Shown piece after piece: positions 40,338-49,266 of a stretch of 64,000 bases of DNA (positions are counted from its first letter, which is position 1; every line of letters starts with the position of its first letter). Below the pieces are notes generated by a model, which saw only the letters and a list, made by a program, of their open reading frames with translations, made no database searches and was not told the origin of the DNA. The DNA comes from DYRB01 sp963802205. GTDB lineage: Bacteria > Pseudomonadota > Gammaproteobacteria > Chromatiales > Chromatiaceae. The position numbers and the translations under genes are program-made. The stretch covers positions 42,394 through 106,393 of the forward strand of contig CAWDHW010000007.1 in the NCBI GenBank assembly GCA_963802205.1. The letters run 5' to 3'.

Positions 40338-40520
40338 GGAGTCGATTCCTCTTCTGGGTGGTTGGTATCGGTACCGCGTCTTGGGCGGTAGCCCTGGCCT
40401 GCTGGGCGCCCTGCCAGGGGGCGCCCAATACTAATCCGTCCCTGTTCCGTCCGCTACCGACCGGGTGGGCCGGTAGCCGTCCCCATCTTGGGGGCGCGTG
40501 CCTGACGCACACGCGCCCGG

Positions 40521-41204
40521 TCACGCGAGAATCCCCCGCAGCGGCAAGGCTCGCCCGTCGCCCAGGTTGGCCGCCTGGGCCAGGAACAGCTCCGCGGCGG
40601 ATAGGGCGTCGTAGAAGGCGTTGTGGGCCGCATAGCGTGGCAGGTTGTAACGCTCCACGAGGGCGTGCAGGCGCAGATCGGAGCCCTTGTAGGCGATCTG
40701 CCGACGTTCGAGCTGGCGCTGGGCCAGGACCTGGGTGTCCACCACCGGGATCACGAACCCGCTGCCGTACAATTTCCGGCAGGCCCGACCAATGAATGTG
40801 GTCTCGATGTGGGCGTGGTGCGCGATCAGGACCTTGCCCGCCAAGACCTCCAGCAGATCGGCCATGACGACCTCCAGGTCCTCCCCCAGGGCCGCCTGGT
40901 CATCCGTGATCTGGTGGATGACGGCGCTCGCGGCGGGGATGTCCCCGGCGAAACGCACCACCCGATGCTCCGCGGTGGCCAGCACAATCGCCCCCCCGCT
41001 CAAGGTCACATGGCCGACGCTCAGGATCGAGTCCTTGCGGAGGTCAAGCCCAGTCGTCTCCAGGTCGATGGCGAGGAAATCCACGGCCCGCCAGTCCGAG
41101 CCGGCCTGGGGAAATGGCCTGGCCAGATAGTCGCGCAGGGGCCCCGGTGGGGCCTTGCGCAGCAGGAGGCGACGACGCCAGTCGAGCAGCAGGGACCCAA
41201 GCAT
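40521..41204 (-). CDS. DnaQ-like DEDDh 3'-5' exonuclease
   Basis: A 227-residue exonuclease-fold protein. The active-site residues are Asp47 and Glu49 in AIDLETTGLD, the middle block LIAHHAHIETTFIGRACR, and the last motif AHNAFYDALSAAELF (His and Asp). Such a gene commonly lies next to DUF294 proteins and acetate symporters, where its role is not defined. It lies three bases after the DUF294 gene on the same strand, so coupling is likely. Confidence 0.87.
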   Translation of the reverse strand: MLGSLLLDWRRRLLLRKAPPGPLRDYLARPFPQAGSDWRAVDFLAIDLETTGLDLRKDSILSVGHVTLSGGAIVLATAEHRVVRFAGDIPAASAVIHQITDDQAALGEDLEVVMADLLEVLAGKVLIAHHAHIETTFIGRACRKLYGSGFVIPVVDTQVLAQRQLERRQIAYKGSDLRLHALVERYNLPRYAAHNAFYDALSAAELFLAQAANLGDGRALPLRGILA

Positions 41205-41207
41205 CGC

Positions 41208-43079
41208 CTAACTGAAGCGCCCCGCCTGGTACCGCTGGCCAAGGGCCTCCTGCATCCCGTTGATGAGCACGAAGGCGTCGCGGAGGTGGCCGCGCTCCAG
41301 GGGCGAGAGGTCGTCCGGGGACAGGAAATTGTCCGCCGGCGCGCCGCGCCGCAGTTGCTGGGCCTGGTGGCGCATCCGCAAGGCCCCGATGAACTCTAAC
41401 GCGTCGGTGAGGTTGGCACCGCCCTCCGCGCTCAGGGCGCCAGCCCCCACGACGGCCTGGATGCGGTCCAGTGTGTTGATAGATGTAACCCCGGCCGCCA
41501 GCGCGTGGACCCGCGCCATGTCGATGACCGGGACCGTGCCGCGGTGCTTGAGGTCCAGGGTATGGTCGTGGTCGCCGCCGTGGATCAGAACGAAGTTGCG
41601 AAAGAAGCCCAACGGCGGGCGTCTGGACAGGGCATTGGCCGCCATGTAAGCGATGAAGATACGGTTGGCGCGGCTGTGGTCGAGGACATGCTCGTGCAGT
41701 TCTTCAAACAACCCCTCAGGGTCGCGCACCGGGCGCAGGTCGAAAAAGACACTGGAAAGCATCAGCGCCATGGGCTCCGGGCGCTCGATCCAGTTGGTGA
41801 AGTACTTGCGCCACAGGCGCAGGGGCTGGCGCCACTTGGGGTTGGAGGCCATCACCTCGCCCGGGCAATAGATGTAGCCACAGGCGTTGAGTCCATCGTT
41901 GACGATCTTGGCCAGGGCGGCGAACCAGGCGTCGTCCTGCGGTTTCATGTGATCGGCGATGAGCAGGGCATTGTCCTGATCGGAGTGTGAAGACTGCTCG
42001 CGCCGTGCCTGTGAGCCGCCCGCCATCCAGGCATAGGGGACCGGGGCAGGGCCCAACTGCGCCTCGGCCAAGTCCAGCAGACGCAAGGTGATGGCGTCGG
42101 TGATGGCGCTCACGGCCTGGCCGACTTGATCCGCGGTTGCCCCACCCTGGACCAGCTGCACCTGGAGTTCGGGGACCTTGGCGCTGATTTGCACCAGGAC
42201 ATCGAGGTTGCGCGCCTTGTGGATGTCACCCACCAGATAGACCGAGTTGGCGCTTTGCACCCGCACGAAGTCAGAGGTGGAGACCACACCCACGACACGT
42301 CCGTCCTCCATCACCGGCAGGTGGTGGACATTGAGCCGGGTCATGGCGATGAGCGCCTGGAAGGCACGGTTGCTCACGTCCGTGGTGTGCAGGTTCTCGG
42401 TCATGATGCGGGACACCGGTTCGTCCGGTGACAGCCCGGGTACAATGCAGCGACTGCGCAGATCCCGATCGGTGATCATCCCCGCCAGGCGTTCCCCATC
42501 CATGACGACCAGGGAGGAAACGCGGTGCTCGGTCATGACCCGGGCCGCCTCGCGGATGCTGCTGTCTGGGGCTGTAGCGACAAGGTTGCGGACGACGAGG
42601 TCGCCGACCTTGACCTTCATCAGCCCCACCCCCGAGGCGGAACCCTCCTTGAGGGCATCGATGGCCTGGCGCAGGCGCTGGGTCACGGAATGATCGAAGT
42701 GCTGGGCAAATGCCTCATGGCGTTGACGCAGGGCGTCGAGCTCGGTGCAGGGGAGCTGGTAGGCCAGGGTATCCTCCACCGTTACCCCGGAGTAGATCGG
42801 GACCTGGGCATCGAGGCGACAGCGCAGCGGACAGATGTCCCCCTCGGCGAGCTTGCCGAGTAGCTCTCCGGCGGCGTCACGCAACTCCACCGCCCCGCGG
42901 CGCAGGATGTAGAGGGACGGCTCCAGGCCGTCTGCAACCTCTGGGGGGAAGGCGGTCCCGCGCCGGAAGTACTGCACCGTCAGGCGCCGCGGAAGGCGGT
43001 CCAGGGCCTGGGCCGGCAACAAGTCGAAGGGCGGGTGGTTCGCGAGAAATTCGCGGATCTCGATCAGTTCGACGTCCAT
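41208..43079 (-). CDS. DUF294 putative nucleotidyltransferase with cyclic-nucleotide-binding-like and CBS domains
   Basis: A 623-residue predicted cytosolic signalling protein. Domains in order: a cNMP-binding-like fold (about 1-140), paired CBS domains (about 165-285, VMTEHRVSSLVVMDGERLAG and HHLPVMEDGRVVGVVSTSDF), a GlnD-like nucleotidyltransferase (MAGGSQARREQSSHSDQD at about 355, with the GS and DxD motif) and the DUF294 C-terminal domain. It may sense adenine nucleotides and modify a partner, but no substrate is proven. It is closely linked to the exonuclease and lies beyond the symporter terminator. Confidence 0.9.
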   Translation of the reverse strand: MDVELIEIREFLANHPPFDLLPAQALDRLPRRLTVQYFRRGTAFPPEVADGLEPSLYILRRGAVELRDAAGELLGKLAEGDICPLRCRLDAQVPIYSGVTVEDTLAYQLPCTELDALRQRHEAFAQHFDHSVTQRLRQAIDALKEGSASGVGLMKVKVGDLVVRNLVATAPDSSIREAARVMTEHRVSSLVVMDGERLAGMITDRDLRSRCIVPGLSPDEPVSRIMTENLHTTDVSNRAFQALIAMTRLNVHHLPVMEDGRVVGVVSTSDFVRVQSANSVYLVGDIHKARNLDVLVQISAKVPELQVQLVQGGATADQVGQAVSAITDAITLRLLDLAEAQLGPAPVPYAWMAGGSQARREQSSHSDQDNALLIADHMKPQDDAWFAALAKIVNDGLNACGYIYCPGEVMASNPKWRQPLRLWRKYFTNWIERPEPMALMLSSVFFDLRPVRDPEGLFEELHEHVLDHSRANRIFIAYMAANALSRRPPLGFFRNFVLIHGGDHDHTLDLKHRGTVPVIDMARVHALAAGVTSINTLDRIQAVVGAGALSAEGGANLTDALEFIGALRMRHQAQQLRRGAPADNFLSPDDLSPLERGHLRDAFVLINGMQEALGQRYQAGRFS

Positions 43080-43136
43080 AGGATTCCCACGGTGGGTAGA
43101 TGTCTCCGGCGGCCCTGCCTGGCGCCGGGAACGAAA

Positions 43137-43160
43137 GAGGCCCCGCTTGAGCGGGGCCTC
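43137..43160 (-). terminator. Rho-independent terminator after the symporter gene
   Basis: A perfect 10-bp stem (GAGGCCCCGC and GCGGGGCCTC) with a 4-base loop. Read on the minus strand it is followed by TTTCGTT. It lies 35 bases beyond the symporter stop codon and separates that operon from the DUF294 gene. Confidence 0.8.
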
Positions 43161-43194
43161 GGTTCGAGTCAGGTGGTTCTGCCCAAGCCCCGCC

Positions 43195-44784
43195 TCAGTG
43201 ATCGACGGCCTCGCCCGCCCCGCGAGGGACTCGGATGTCCTCCACCAGCGCTCGAATGTGCTCGGGCGGCCGCGGGGTGATGCGCGACAGGGCCCAAGCG
43301 ATGGCGAAGTTGAGGACCATGCCCAGGGCCCCGATCCCCGCCGGGGAGATCCCGAGGAAGCGCTCAGAGACCGGGGCCTCAGGCATCCCCAGGACGCCGC
43401 CCCCGAAGTGGAGCATATAGGCGAGGGTAAGCCCGAGCCCCGCGAGCATCCCCAGGGTCGCCCCCCAGCGGTTCATGCGCCGGTCGAAGACCCCGAGGAC
43501 CAGGGCCGGGAAGAGGGATGCGGCGGCCAGGCCGAAGGCAAAGACGACCAACTGGAGCAAGGCACCAGGGGGCTTGTCCCCGAGAGACAGCGCGATGAGC
43601 AGTGCCAGGGCCGCGGTTACGACGGTAGCGATGCGTCCCACCAGGACCTCGCCCCCGTCGCCGACCCCCTTGGCGATCATGCCCTTCATCAGGTCGTGTG
43701 AGATCGCCGCCGCGATCACCAGGATCAGCCCAGCCGCGGTTGTCAGGGCCGCTGCCACGGCCCCCGCCGCCGCCAGGGCAACGACCCAGCCTGGCAACCC
43801 GGCGAGCAGCGGGGTTACCACCTCCATACCGTCTACAGTACCCCCCAGATGGAGGCGACCCATGGCCGCCAGCGCGGGGATCGTGGTGTAGAAGATGGCG
43901 ATAAAGATCAGTGCCCAGACCGCGGAGGAGCGGGCGTCGCGGACCCGGCGCACGGTGAAGAAGCGAACTACGACGTGTGGCAGCCCCGCGGTCCCCACCA
44001 TCACGGCCGCGGCGATACAGACCATGTCGAGCATGGCGATCCCGCCGACGGGGCTGGTGTAGGCGGCTAGCCCGAGGTCCGTGACCACCTTGTCGAGTTT
44101 GTCCAGCAGGTACAAGCCGCTGCCGTCCGCCAGGTGGCTGCCCAGAGCCACCTGGGGCCAGGGGTTGCCGGTGAGTTGCAGGGCGATGAAGACCGCCGGG
44201 ACAGTGCCGGAGAAGATCAGGACCAGGTACTGGGCGACCTGGGAGTACGTGATCCCCTTCACGCCGCCGACAACGGCAAAGAGGGTGACGATCCCCAGAC
44301 CCAGGGCTGTGCCCGTGGCGACGTCAAGGTCCAGGAGCCTGGCGAAGACGATCCCGATGCCTCGCGTCTGCCCCGCCAGCAGGGTGAAGGAGACGAGGAT
44401 CACACAGAGGATCGCCACCAACCGCGCCATCTGGCAGCCATAGCGGTCGCCAATAAATTCGGGGACTGTGTAGCCGCCGAACTTGCGAAGGAAGGGGGCA
44501 ATCAGCACGGCCATGAGCAGGTAGCCCCCGGCCCAGCCCATGAGGTAGGCCCCCCCCTGGTAGCCGAGGGCGGCGACCAGCCCGGCCAGGGTCAGGAAGG
44601 AGGCGACAGAGAGCCCGTTCGCGGCGATGGCCATGCCGTTGAGGAAGGGCCCTACCCCACGCCCGGCGACGTAGAAGTCGTCGGCACTGCGCGCCCGGGT
44701 ACGCCAGATGATGATGGCATAGAGAAGCAGGCTCGCCCCCACGGCGAGGTAAGTCAGGGTCTGTGGGTCCATGGTGTCGATCAC
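43195..44784 (-). CDS. Sodium:solute symporter, large subunit (acetate-type, VC_2705 subfamily)
   Basis: A 529-residue secondary transporter of the SSS family with about 13 membrane helices. Typical segments are SADDFYVAGRGVGPFLNGMA, GYTVPEFIGDRYG and GGVKGITYSQVAQYLVLIF. Members that pair with a small DUF4212 subunit and lie near acs are thought to carry acetate or related short acids. The start is GTG 44784, overlapping the end of the small-subunit gene region; ATG 44772 is possible but has no ribosome site. It is related to ActP, but the substrate is inferred only from context. Confidence 0.92.
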   Translation of the reverse strand: MIDTMDPQTLTYLAVGASLLLYAIIIWRTRARSADDFYVAGRGVGPFLNGMAIAANGLSVASFLTLAGLVAALGYQGGAYLMGWAGGYLLMAVLIAPFLRKFGGYTVPEFIGDRYGCQMARLVAILCVILVSFTLLAGQTRGIGIVFARLLDLDVATGTALGLGIVTLFAVVGGVKGITYSQVAQYLVLIFSGTVPAVFIALQLTGNPWPQVALGSHLADGSGLYLLDKLDKVVTDLGLAAYTSPVGGIAMLDMVCIAAAVMVGTAGLPHVVVRFFTVRRVRDARSSAVWALIFIAIFYTTIPALAAMGRLHLGGTVDGMEVVTPLLAGLPGWVVALAAAGAVAAALTTAAGLILVIAAAISHDLMKGMIAKGVGDGGEVLVGRIATVVTAALALLIALSLGDKPPGALLQLVVFAFGLAAASLFPALVLGVFDRRMNRWGATLGMLAGLGLTLAYMLHFGGGVLGMPEAPVSERFLGISPAGIGALGMVLNFAIAWALSRITPRPPEHIRALVEDIRVPRGAGEAVDH

Positions 44785-44785
44785 A

Positions 44786-45044
44786 TCATTCCTCGCGGAC
44801 GTCGAATTGCTCGTCGATCCGATTCATGCGCAGGGCATAGAGGATCCCCAAGAGCACAAAGGCGAACATCGCACCCCTGTTGGGCGAACCAAAAGCCGAG
44901 CTTGAAGCCACCGAGGTGGAACTCGTTGAGGGGCTCGGCCAGCAGGATGCCGCAGCCGAAGGAAACCAGGAACCCAATGACCAGCAGGGTCACCCGCAGA
45001 CGCAGGGTCGCCGACCAGTAGGCGGCGCGATTCTCGGGGGTCAT
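44786..45044 (-). pseudogene. Sodium:solute symporter small subunit (DUF4212), one frameshift
   Basis: About 85 residues in the corrected frame, with two membrane helices. The first frame gives YWSATLRLRVTLLVIGFLVS, FGCGILLAEPLNE and LGFWFAQQG. Removing one G (C on the + strand) from the run at 44874-44877 restores AMFAFVLLGILYALRMNRID and EQFDVREE, the expected end of this family, with a stop at 44786. The protein partners the large subunit encoded two bases downstream. The repair at a homopolymer makes a sequencing indel the simplest explanation. Confidence 0.88.
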
Positions 45045-45432
45045 GGCGTACTCGCTCCTTATGTTGCTGTCTATGCGGTGCTCAGCACCCCGGACGGCTC
45101 ATCGGCCGGCGGGCGACCCCAGGGCGCTCATCGTTCCGTCGTGATCGCCCTCTTGGGCGCGCCGCGGGGCAGGCGATTGTGTTGCCGGGGTCCCAGGGCT
45201 GTCAACGTGCCCAGGTGCCGTTTCCAGCCAGGATCTATGCGCATTTTTCAATGCTTGGCATTGCGTTGTCCGTGCCCTGCGCCCCCCCCGGTGGTGCGAC
45301 GCCGCGCGGGGCGTGGGGGCCTGGCGACCTCCCGAGCTTGATCTGAGGCGGAAATGGTCTTAGGTTGCCCGCCTTTAACCCAAGCAGGGGCGCTGATACT
45401 CAGCCGCTCCGCGCCGCCAAGGTGCCTCCGCC
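45045..45432. other. Divergent promoter region between the symporter operon and thrC
   Basis: 388 bases without a supportable gene. It must contain the promoters for the symporter operon (minus) and thrC (plus). An AT-richer patch at about 45236-45270 is the likeliest promoter zone. I found no clear operator. Confidence 0.45.
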
Positions 45433-46845
45433 ATGAACTATGTCAGTACCCGCGGGGGCGTTGCCCCGGTGGACTTTGCCCAGGCCGTGATGATGGGGCT
45501 GGGAACGGACGGGGGCCTCCTGGTGCCCCAGACCATCCCCCAGGTCGATGGGGAGACCCTGGCCGCCTGGGCGCGCCTGCCCTTCGCCGACCTGGCCCTG
45601 GAGGTCATGGCCCCCTTCGTGGGCGCGGCCATCCCCCGGGAAGACCTGGCCGGGCTCATCCGCCGCTCCTATGCGACCTTCAGCCACCCGGAGGTCACGC
45701 CGGTCGTGGATGTCGGTGGGACCCGCATCCTGGAACTCTTCCACGGCCCCACCGCGGCCTTCAAGGATGTCGCCCTCCAGTTCCTGGGCAACCTGTTCGA
45801 GTACCTGCTCGAACGCGACGGGGGCCGCATCAACATCGTCGGGGCCACCTCCGGCGACACCGGCTCGGCGGCCATCGCCGGGGTGCGCGGCAAGGCCCGC
45901 ATCGAGATCTTCATCCTCCACCCCCAGGGGCGCGTCTCCCCCATCCAGGAACGCCAGATGACCACGGTCCTGGACGCCAACGTCCACAACGTGGCGGTGC
46001 GCGGGACCTTCGACGATGCCCAGGGGATCGTCAAGACCCTGTTCAACGACCTCGCCTTTAAGGACGAGTACCACTTGGGTGCGGTCAACTCCATCAACTG
46101 GGCCCGCATCCTGGCCCAGACCGTCTACTACTTCTACGCCTGGGGCCGGGTGAGCGGTGGCGACATAGGCATGCCGGTGAGCTTCGCGGTCCCTACCGGC
46201 AATTTCGGCGACGTCTTCGCTGGCTACATCGCCAGGCGCATGGGGCTGCCGGTGGGACGGATCATCATCGCCACCAACCGCAACGACATCCTGACCCGCT
46301 TCGTCCACAGCGGGGTCTATGCCGCAGGCGAGGTCCACCCGACCTTGAGCCCGGCCATGGACATCCAGATCGCCTCCAATTTCGAGCGCTACCTCTACTT
46401 CCTCCATGGCGAGAACCCGGCCGCGGTGCGCGATCTGCTCTCGGCGATGGCCCGGACCGGGCGCATGGCCATCCGCGACGACCTGCGTGCCGTCGTGGCG
46501 GGGGACTTCGACGCCTGCGCCGTGGACGACGCGGCGACCCTGGACCAGATTCGCGAGACCTACGCGGCCACCGGCTACATCCTCGACCCCCATACCGCCG
46601 TCGGGGTGCGGGCCGCGGTCGCCTCCGGGCGTGACGACTGCGTCTGCCTGGCCACCGCCCACCCGGCCAAGTTCGCCGAGGCCGTCACCGCCGCCATCGG
46701 CGCGGAGGCCCCGCCGCCGCCCTCGCTCCAGGGGCTCATGGACAAGGAGACCCGCTGTGCCGTCCTTCCCGCCGAGGTCGGCGCCATCGCGGACTACATC
46801 CGCGCCACGCTGGGTTCCACCTTGGGCGCAAAGGCGGGTGCCTGA
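45433..46845 (+). CDS. thrC: ThrC, threonine synthase
   Basis: A 470-residue PLP enzyme that converts O-phosphohomoserine to threonine. The PLP Lys is Lys111 in FHGPTAAFKDVALQFLGN. NIVGATSGDTGSAAIAG is the phosphate-binding Ser/Thr-rich loop, and SFAVPTGNFGDVFAGYIA and NRNDILTRF are further family signatures. It belongs to the long (E. coli/yeast-like) class. ATG 45433 is the first of the frame. The next gene starts one base after its stop codon. Confidence 0.96.
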   Translation: MNYVSTRGGVAPVDFAQAVMMGLGTDGGLLVPQTIPQVDGETLAAWARLPFADLALEVMAPFVGAAIPREDLAGLIRRSYATFSHPEVTPVVDVGGTRILELFHGPTAAFKDVALQFLGNLFEYLLERDGGRINIVGATSGDTGSAAIAGVRGKARIEIFILHPQGRVSPIQERQMTTVLDANVHNVAVRGTFDDAQGIVKTLFNDLAFKDEYHLGAVNSINWARILAQTVYYFYAWGRVSGGDIGMPVSFAVPTGNFGDVFAGYIARRMGLPVGRIIIATNRNDILTRFVHSGVYAAGEVHPTLSPAMDIQIASNFERYLYFLHGENPAAVRDLLSAMARTGRMAIRDDLRAVVAGDFDACAVDDAATLDQIRETYAATGYILDPHTAVGVRAAVASGRDDCVCLATAHPAKFAEAVTAAIGAEAPPPPSLQGLMDKETRCAVLPAEVGAIADYIRATLGSTLGAKAGA

Positions 46846-46846
46846 C

Positions 46847-48412
46847 ATGACGGACACCACGCCGGGGCGCACCATCCGCCTGCTCGACACCACGCTGCGC
46901 GACGGCGAGCAGACCCAGGGGGTCTCCTTCTCCCCGGTGGAAAAGCTCAGCATCGCCAAGGTCCTGCTGGAGGCGGTCCGCGTAGACCGCATCGAGGTCG
47001 CCTCGGCGCGGGTCTCCGCCGGGGAACTCGCCGCCGTCTCCCAGATCGTCGGCTGGGCCCAGGGGGTCGGGCTCGCCGACCGGGTGGAGGTCTTGGGCTT
47101 CATCGACCATGGCCAGAGCGTGGATTGGATTCGCCAGGCCGGGGGCCGGGTCATCAACCTGCTGGCCAAGGGCAGCGAGCGCCATTGCCATTTCCAATTG
47201 GGCAAGGACCTGGACAAGCACGCCCGGGACGTGCGCGAGGCCATCGGCACGGCCCTGGAGCGCGGGCTCAGGGTCAACCTCTACCTGGAGGACTGGTCCA
47301 ATGGCTACCGCGACAACCCGGACTACGTTTACGGGTTCATGGATCGCCTGCTGGACATCGGGGTGGGCCACTTCATGCTCCCGGATACCCTGGGGGTCAT
47401 GACCCCGGACCAGGTCCGCGCCGCCATCACCGACATGGGGACGCGCTACCCCGGAGTAGCCTTCGACTTCCACCCGCACAACGACTATGGGTTGGGGACC
47501 GCCAACGTCATGGCCGCCGCCCAGGCCGGGGCCGCGGCCGTGCATTGCACCGTCAACTGCCTGGGGGAGCGGGCCGGCAACGCCTCCCTGGCCGAGGTGG
47601 TGGTGAATCTGCGCGACCAGCTCGGCCTGACCCTTGGGATCGACGAGACCCACCTGGCCCGGGCCAGCGAACTGGTGGCCTACTTCTCCGGCAAGCGGGT
47701 GGCCGACAACGCCCCGGTGGTCGGGGCGGACGTCTTCACCCAGACCGCCGGCATCCACGCCGACGGCGACAAGAAGGCCGCCCTCTACCAGACCCGCCTG
47801 TCGCCGGAGCGCTTCGCCCGCCGTCGCAAATACGCCCTGGGCAAGCTGGCGGGCAAGGCGTCACTGGCCAAGAATCTCGAGCGCCTGGACATCTCCCTGT
47901 CGCCGGAGGACCAGCGCAAGGTCCTGGCGCGGGTTGTGGAGCTTGGAGACTCCAAGCGCGTCATTACCACCGAGGACCTGCCCTTCATCATTGCCGAGGT
48001 CCTCGAGAGCGGCGACTTCGACTACTGCGAGCTGCTCGCCTGCACCTTCACCAGCAGCCTGGGGCTGGTCTCTACCGCGAGCCTCAAGATCTGCATCCAG
48101 GGAGAGGAATACAGCGCCGCCGGGAGCGGCAACGGCGGCTTCGACGCCTTCAACACCGCCCTGGCCAAGATCCTCAAGAAGCGGGGCCTGACCCTGCCGG
48201 AACTGACCGACTTCGAGGTCCGCATCCCCCGCGGTGGGCGCACCGATGCCCTGACCGAGTGCATCATCACCTGGGACGACGGCGGTCGCGAGGTCAGGAC
48301 CCGTGGGGTCAATGCCAACCAGGTCTTTGCCGCCATCAATGCCACCCTGAGGATGCTCAACATCCTGATCCACCGGTCGGTCAGGCCAGCCGACACCGAG
48401 GTTCCAGGCTAG
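46847..48412 (+). CDS. LeuA/citramalate-synthase family enzyme
   Basis: A 521-residue acetyl-CoA-dependent aldol-type synthase. The TIM-barrel HMGL-like domain starts LLDTTLRDGEQTQGVSF (catalytic Arg/Asp) and includes the metal-binding FHPHNDYGLGTANVMAA and CTVNCLGERAGNASLAEV. The hinge motif is TQTAGIHADGDKK. The C-terminal LeuA regulatory-like domain (about 390-510) has AAGSGNGGFDAFNTALAKIL. It could be 2-isopropylmalate synthase or (R)-citramalate synthase. Coupling to thrC fits branched-chain or threonine-family amino-acid synthesis but does not settle the substrate. Confidence 0.87.
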   Translation: MTDTTPGRTIRLLDTTLRDGEQTQGVSFSPVEKLSIAKVLLEAVRVDRIEVASARVSAGELAAVSQIVGWAQGVGLADRVEVLGFIDHGQSVDWIRQAGGRVINLLAKGSERHCHFQLGKDLDKHARDVREAIGTALERGLRVNLYLEDWSNGYRDNPDYVYGFMDRLLDIGVGHFMLPDTLGVMTPDQVRAAITDMGTRYPGVAFDFHPHNDYGLGTANVMAAAQAGAAAVHCTVNCLGERAGNASLAEVVVNLRDQLGLTLGIDETHLARASELVAYFSGKRVADNAPVVGADVFTQTAGIHADGDKKAALYQTRLSPERFARRRKYALGKLAGKASLAKNLERLDISLSPEDQRKVLARVVELGDSKRVITTEDLPFIIAEVLESGDFDYCELLACTFTSSLGLVSTASLKICIQGEEYSAAGSGNGGFDAFNTALAKILKKRGLTLPELTDFEVRIPRGGRTDALTECIITWDDGGREVRTRGVNANQVFAAINATLRMLNILIHRSVRPADTEVPG

Positions 48413-48441
48413 GTCCTTTTGGTCAGGTGTCGACACCCGGA

Positions 48442-48470
48442 CAGGCCGCCTTCCGGCCTGCGTTCCTTTT
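48442..48470 (+). terminator. Rho-independent terminator after the LeuA-family gene
   Basis: Stem CAGGCCG and CGGCCTG with a 5-base loop, followed by CGTTCCTTTT. It lies 30 bases after the stop codon at 48412, in the right place to end the thrC operon transcript. Confidence 0.7.
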
Positions 48471-48802
48471 CGCCCAGAGCCACGGAAATGGCCTAAGCTT
48501 CACCCTCGAACGCCGAGAACCACCCCCTTCGGAACTCCCAGGATGCCCGGTTTCCACTCCGACCGCCGCTGCCCGCCCCTGACCGCAACCCCGTGCGGTT
48601 ACCTTTTCACCCCGATCCCGGGCATACAATCCCCCATACCCAACCCGGACCGAGCTTGCCCAGAGCGCCGTGCTGGGATCGGATTAGTTCAACAGGCGTT
48701 TATCCATCGTGCTCCTCAAGGTCCGTGCATCAACGAGGACAGCGGTTCGCGCACGATGGATAAGCGATTGGTAGTTAGGCCACGCATACATGAGGCCCCC
48801 GC
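48471..48802. other. Intergenic region before the toxin-antitoxin pair
   Basis: 332 bases with no supportable gene. Composition shifts from GC-rich to AT-richer toward the toxin-antitoxin genes. The only clear structure is the inverted repeat at 48700-48763. Confidence 0.45.
48700..48763. repeat. 13-bp inverted repeat upstream of the antitoxin
   Basis: TTATCCATCGTGC at 48700-48712 and GCACGATGGATAA at 48751-48763 are perfect inverted copies separated by 38 bases. They end 39 bases before the antitoxin start. This could be a two-site operator for the antitoxin or the ends of a vanished small element. Confidence 0.5.
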
Positions 48803-49003
48803 ATGAGATCCGTTGAAGAAATTAAGGCCGAGATCAAGGCGCTACCTCGTCAGGAGTACATAAGACTCGCCCATTGGTTCTCTGAGCGAGACTGGGGAGT
48901 ATGGGACGAAGAGTTGGAACGAGACTCCAACTCTGGCAAGCTTGATTTCCTGATTGAAGAAGCTCTTGATGAAAAGAAAAGAGGGAAGCTAGGAGAATTG
49001 TGA
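48803..49003 (+). CDS. Antitoxin of a type II toxin-antitoxin pair
   Basis: A 66-residue acidic, helical protein beginning MRSVEEIKAEIKALPRQEY, with the common antitoxin segment LPxxExxxLxxWFxE. It ends in a charged tail that likely wraps the toxin (LDFLIEEALDEKKRGKLGEL). The ATG follows GAGG. Its TGA overlaps the toxin ATG (TGATG). The codons are more AT-rich than in neighbouring operons, a sign of transfer. No DNA-binding domain is obvious, so autoregulation is uncertain. Confidence 0.75.
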   Translation: MRSVEEIKAEIKALPRQEYIRLAHWFSERDWGVWDEELERDSNSGKLDFLIEEALDEKKRGKLGEL

Positions 49004-49266
49004 TGCATAGAACGACAACTCGCTTCTGGAGTTGTTTCAATGCATTACCTCAAGACATTCAGCACCTCGCTCGCAAGAACTATGAGCTTCTGAGGCAGAA
49101 TCCAAGGCATCCATCCCTGCACTTCAAGAAAATTGGAAAGCTGTGGTCCACCCGCGTTGGCAAGAATCATAGGGCGCTAGCAATGGAGGATGAAGGTGGC
49201 TATGTCTGGGTGTGGATTGGCACTCATGAAGAGTATGACCGTCTACTCAGTGGCAAAAGGGCCTAA
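49003..49266 (+). CDS. RelE/ParE-superfamily toxin
   Basis: An 87-residue basic protein starting MHRTTTRFWSCFNALPQDIQ. It shows the RelE/ParE-like helix pair (DIQHLARKNYELLRQNPRHP), then LHFKKIG, strand WSTRVGKNHRALAM and the C-terminal strand YVWVWIGTHEEYDRLL. Such toxins cleave mRNA on ribosomes or poison gyrase; which applies here cannot be told. Translation is coupled to the antitoxin by a one-base stop/start overlap. Low GC like its partner. Confidence 0.8.
   Translation: MHRTTTRFWSCFNALPQDIQHLARKNYELLRQNPRHPSLHFKKIGKLWSTRVGKNHRALAMEDEGGYVWVWIGTHEEYDRLLSGKRA

Noticed and set aside
38316..40391. 691-codon plus-strand open frame opposite acs
   Set aside because: It lies almost wholly antisense to a textbook acs gene. 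High GC keeps antisense frames open, and the translation is Gly/Val/His/Asp-rich without any domain.
45245..45265. Sigma-54-like TGGCA...TTG element before thrC
   Set aside because: The spacing between the GG and the TTG blocks is one base short of the -24/-12 consensus and the GC dinucleotide is missing.
45400..47277. 625-codon minus-strand open frame opposite thrC and the LeuA-family gene
   Set aside because: Shadow of two strongly conserved genes; no domain and no ribosome site.
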